Source of the DNA: Eubacteriales bacterium
Lineage (GTDB): Bacteria > Bacillota > Clostridia > Peptostreptococcales > Anaerovoracaceae
Length of the DNA stretch: 34,010 bases
Direction of reading: 5' to 3'
Assembly: GCA_029009055.1 (NCBI GenBank)
Contig: JAQXJR010000018.1
Location: 1-34,010, forward strand
In this document: positions 32,238 through 34,010 of the stretch, in pieces
Layout of the letters: every line of letters begins with the position of its first letter
Numbering within the stretch: position 1 is the first letter of the stretch
Notes under the pieces: generated by a model
What the model was told of the DNA's origin: nothing
Database searches by the model: none
The model's input: the letters and a program-made list of their open reading frames with translations, nothing else
Position numbers and translations under genes: made by a program

Positions 32238-33074
32238 TTATTTATAGTCTTTATAGATGACCAGGTTGGTTCCGAACCACTTCTTAGAGATCTTCTTAGC
32301 TGTTCCGTCATCTATGACCTTCTTCAGAGCCTCGTTCACCTTCTCTGTAGTCTCGGTATCTTCCTTTCTGAAACCGATAGCGTAGAGGTCAGCGCCGAAG
32401 TTGTAGTCGCTCGTGTAGAGCTTAGTCTTATTTTTATTATTATAGATGGCGTAAACTTCATCTATAGCGATGCACTTTATCCTGCCTGCCTTCAGGTCGA
32501 GGATGGCTTCATCGTATGTCTTATACTCTTTAACGTTATCCTTAAACTTATCGTAGTTCTTATCCGCCTGAATAGCTTCGAGAGCTGAGGAATCGCCCTG
32601 TGTTCCGATCTTAATGTTCTTAAGCTCGCTGGAATCCTTAATGTTCAGACTCTTATCGAGTGTCATGATCAGGATCTTATTCTCCAGGTAGCACTTAGAA
32701 AGTGACATAGCCTTAGCTCTGTCCGGAGTGGCTGACATTCCGTTCCAGATGCAGTCTATTCTCTTAGACTTCATCTCGGCTTCCTTAGCCGTCCAGTCTA
32801 TAGGCTGGAACTTAACCTTAACGTCCAGTTCTTTACCAACAGCCTTAGCCAGGTCTATATCGAATCCTACCAGTTTATCGTCTTTATCTCTGAATCCCAT
32901 AGGAGCGAACGTGTCATCGAGTCCTATGGTCAGGACACCCTTATCCTGAATGTAATCCCAGTCCTTAAGCTCTTCCTTAGTTGTCGTGGCTTCCTTCTTA
33001 CTTCCGCAGCCTGCCAGGGCCATAGTCATAGCGCATACAGCAGCCAGCAGAAGAGCTATAGTTCTTCTCTTCAT
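32238..33074 (-). CDS. Amino-acid ABC transporter substrate-binding lipoprotein
   Basis: Extracellular solute-binding protein, family 3, of 278 residues. A lipoprotein signal peptide (KRR, hydrophobic 5-21) ends in the lipobox LAGC with the lipidated Cys at residue 23. The mature domain starts with GVLTIGLDDTFAPMGFRD, the family-3 signature, and has GFDIDLAKAVGKEL and the hinge sequences usual for polar amino-acid binders. The ATG at 33074 follows GAGGG by 7 bases; an earlier in-frame ATG at 33098 would put the basic n-region too far from the N-terminus. It is the first gene of a three-gene operon. Confidence 0.93.
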   Translation of the reverse strand: MKRRTIALLLAAVCAMTMALAGCGSKKEATTTKEELKDWDYIQDKGVLTIGLDDTFAPMGFRDKDDKLVGFDIDLAKAVGKELDVKVKFQPIDWTAKEAEMKSKRIDCIWNGMSATPDRAKAMSLSKCYLENKILIMTLDKSLNIKDSSELKNIKIGTQGDSSALEAIQADKNYDKFKDNVKEYKTYDEAILDLKAGRIKCIAIDEVYAIYNNKNKTKLYTSDYNFGADLYAIGFRKEDTETTEKVNEALKKVIDDGTAKKISKKWFGTNLVIYKDYK

Positions 33075-33118
33075 ATCATATCCCTCATAAATAACCAACT
33101 ACACCAATTTACTAACCA

Positions 33119-33184
33119 TAAAGCGTTTATACAGCAAAGCTTATCCGAAGCGGCCCGCTCCGCGCAGCCATACGTTAACGCTTT
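33119..33184 (-). repeat. 10-bp perfect inverted repeat enclosing dispersed element copy 10
   Basis: In the leader of the ABC operon ATAAAGCGTT (33119-33128) is inverted at 33175-33184 (AACGCTTTAT). Between them is a GC-rich element with GCGCGGAGCGG and the ending AAGCTTTGCTG. The unit is 66 bases long and has the form of a small inverted-repeat insertion or of a leader stem. Confidence 0.6.
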
Positions 33185-33203
33185 ATTTCGTTAAATCGCT
33201 ATA

Positions 33204-33232
33204 AGTTTATCACGGTAAAATATATGTGTCAA
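33204..33232 (-). promoter_or_regulatory. Promoter of the amino-acid ABC operon
   Basis: Minus strand consensus -35 TTGACA (33227-33232), 17-base spacer, -10 TAAACT (33204-33209). It gives a leader of about 125 bases that contains the inverted repeat at 33119-33184. Confidence 0.8.
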
Positions 33233-33240
33233 GGTGAGAA

Positions 33241-33858
33241 AGTCGTCGATAACTCATTCAGAATAAATCGGCGAAATTGGTTGATATTTTCTTAATCTTA
33301 GAAGGAATGCGGACTGCATACATTGTTTTTTCTAAATGTTGTGTAGATCCTCGCTTCTTTTCACCAGTAAAGCCAGCCTGGGGTTGTTATCTCCGTATAT
33401 GTTTGCATCAACATGTACGTTTATGCACACCCTATTCAGCTTTCGTTTGTATCAAAGCACATTTCTATAGCGGTTCCTAGGCCAGCCATGATCGGCTGGA
33501 GATTCTATTATTTCGGCGGTGGCTATTTAGAAATAAATAGTTCGAAAGCTCGTATCTTTCTAACTTTAAGAATTTATGGAGTATTTTCGCCGAAATTTTC
33601 TTAATGGCCCCTTAGATTGTATACAATTATTCTGCGTGAAGCCAAGACATTATGTTCATTATCACTGGGGACTACTGGGGAAGAACTCCGGATGAAGAGT
33701 TAGCACAGCCTCGGGCCCGGGATTTTGCTGGATTTTGTAAAAAAATCTGGTTATTTTCGAAAATTTATCCCAAATTGGGAATCCAGAGCCGATTGACGCG
33801 AAAAAGATTCCAAACCCAAACGTATATGACTTAGTATCCGTTCAGATTTTCATGCCAT
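33241..33858. other. AT-rich non-coding stretch
   Basis: No ORF here has a ribosome binding site or a recognisable product. Visible structure: ATTTCGGCG (about 33509-33517) is inverted as CGCCGAAAT about 75 bases later; a related string, CGGCGAAAT followed by ATTTTCTTAAT, occurs near 33270-33297 and CGCCGAAATTTTCTTAAT near 33588-33605; CCAGCC/GGCTGG form a hairpin (about 33481-33498); and GGGCCCGGGATTTTGCTGG (about 33713-33731) is a further partial copy of the dispersed element. It may be decayed mobile DNA. Confidence 0.4.
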
Positions 33859-34010
33859 AAATACGTGAAAAATCATAACCACCAGTGAAACTGGTGGTTT
33901 GTACCAGCCCTAAAAGGGCATTTTACTAGCAGCGTCTCAAGGCGCCCCGAAAGATTCCGTCAACCGCATATCTTCCTCGGGCTGCGCCTAAAGGCGCTCT
34001 TTTACTTCTT
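33859..34010. mobile_element. Terminal region of an IS200/IS605-type element, possible omega RNA, cut by the window edge
   Basis: A perfect 9-bp hairpin AACCACCAG / CTGGTGGTT with loop TGAAA (33877-33899) is followed by GCCC-TAAAA-GGGC (33907-33919), a GGCGCC-rich segment, and GCGCC-TAAA-GGCGC (about 33985-33997). A strong CCACCAG-type hairpin, then a short GCCC/GGGC hairpin after GTACCAG, then GC-rich folded RNA-like sequence is the pattern I associate with IS200/IS605 ends and the omega RNA beside tnpB. No transposase coding is visible before the edge. Confidence 0.5.

Noticed and set aside
33652-33834. 60-residue plus-strand ORF beginning MFIITGDYWGRT
   Set aside because: No ribosome binding site, low-complexity C-terminal half, and it runs through a repeat-like GC stretch; no recognisable family.
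1-34010. CRISPR arrays, tRNA or rRNA genes
   Set aside because: No regularly spaced direct repeats and no tRNA- or rRNA-like sequence were seen on either strand.

Overview
Organism. The window looks like an anaerobic Clostridia-type Bacillota of moderate G+C. The evidence is the oxygen-independent (cbi) cobalamin pathway, strong GGAGG-type ribosome binding sites, sigma-A-like promoters, a YrvO/MnmA-type nifS-mnmA pair, YhaM, RecD2, a family-6 hypoxanthine-DNA glycosylase, a clostridial-type citrate synthase, and heavy use of ATA (Ile) and AGG (Arg) codons. A finer placement cannot be made from sequence alone.

Layout. Every protein gene except gap lies on the minus strand, so transcription runs from high to low coordinates. 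From the right edge: (i) 33859-34010, terminal palindromes of an IS200/IS605-like element; (ii) about 600 bases of AT-rich non-coding DNA; (iii) a polar amino-acid ABC transporter operon (lipoprotein, permease, ATPase; 33074-30724) with promoter, intercistronic hairpin and terminator; (iv) citrate synthase and a hypoxanthine-DNA glycosylase; (v) two small thioredoxin-fold paralogues without CXXC, then purC; (vi) an IscR-like Rrf2 regulator followed by a 12-gene cobalamin operon, cbiD-L-F-G-H-J-ET-A-B-cobD-cbiP-cbiC (25902-13838), closed by a terminator; (vii) cysK behind a structured leader holding a 14-codon ORF with a Cys codon; (viii) nifS-mnmA for tRNA 2-thiouridine; (ix) gap alone on the plus strand, convergent with mnmA; (x) a FabG-like SDR; (xi) an FHA-FtsW/RodA fusion, a class B PBP, yhaM, recD2 and comF; (xii) at the left edge, a promoter and a structured RNA read out of the window.

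How the genes work together. The cbi operon encodes the corrin-ring steps from cobalt-precorrin-2 to cobyric acid plus the aminopropanol-phosphate arm (CobD, CbiB). Missing from the window are the cobalt chelatase, the adenosyltransferase, nucleotide-loop genes (cobU/S/T) and cobalt transport. No cobalamin riboswitch is recognisable ahead of cbiD; an Fe-S-type Rrf2 gene and a 16-bp palindrome sit there instead. NifS supplies sulfur to MnmA, and CysK makes the cysteine that NifS consumes.

Main unexplained structure. Short GC-rich elements ending in GCTTTGCTG recur upstream of many genes (comF, SDR, mnmA, nifS, cysK, purC, gltA, the ABC operon). The octamer AGCAAAGC is about ten times more frequent than chance in the window, in any reading frame and on both strands. 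These elements also create false N-terminal extensions for comF, mnmA and the SDR gene; I chose shorter starts with better ribosome binding sites.
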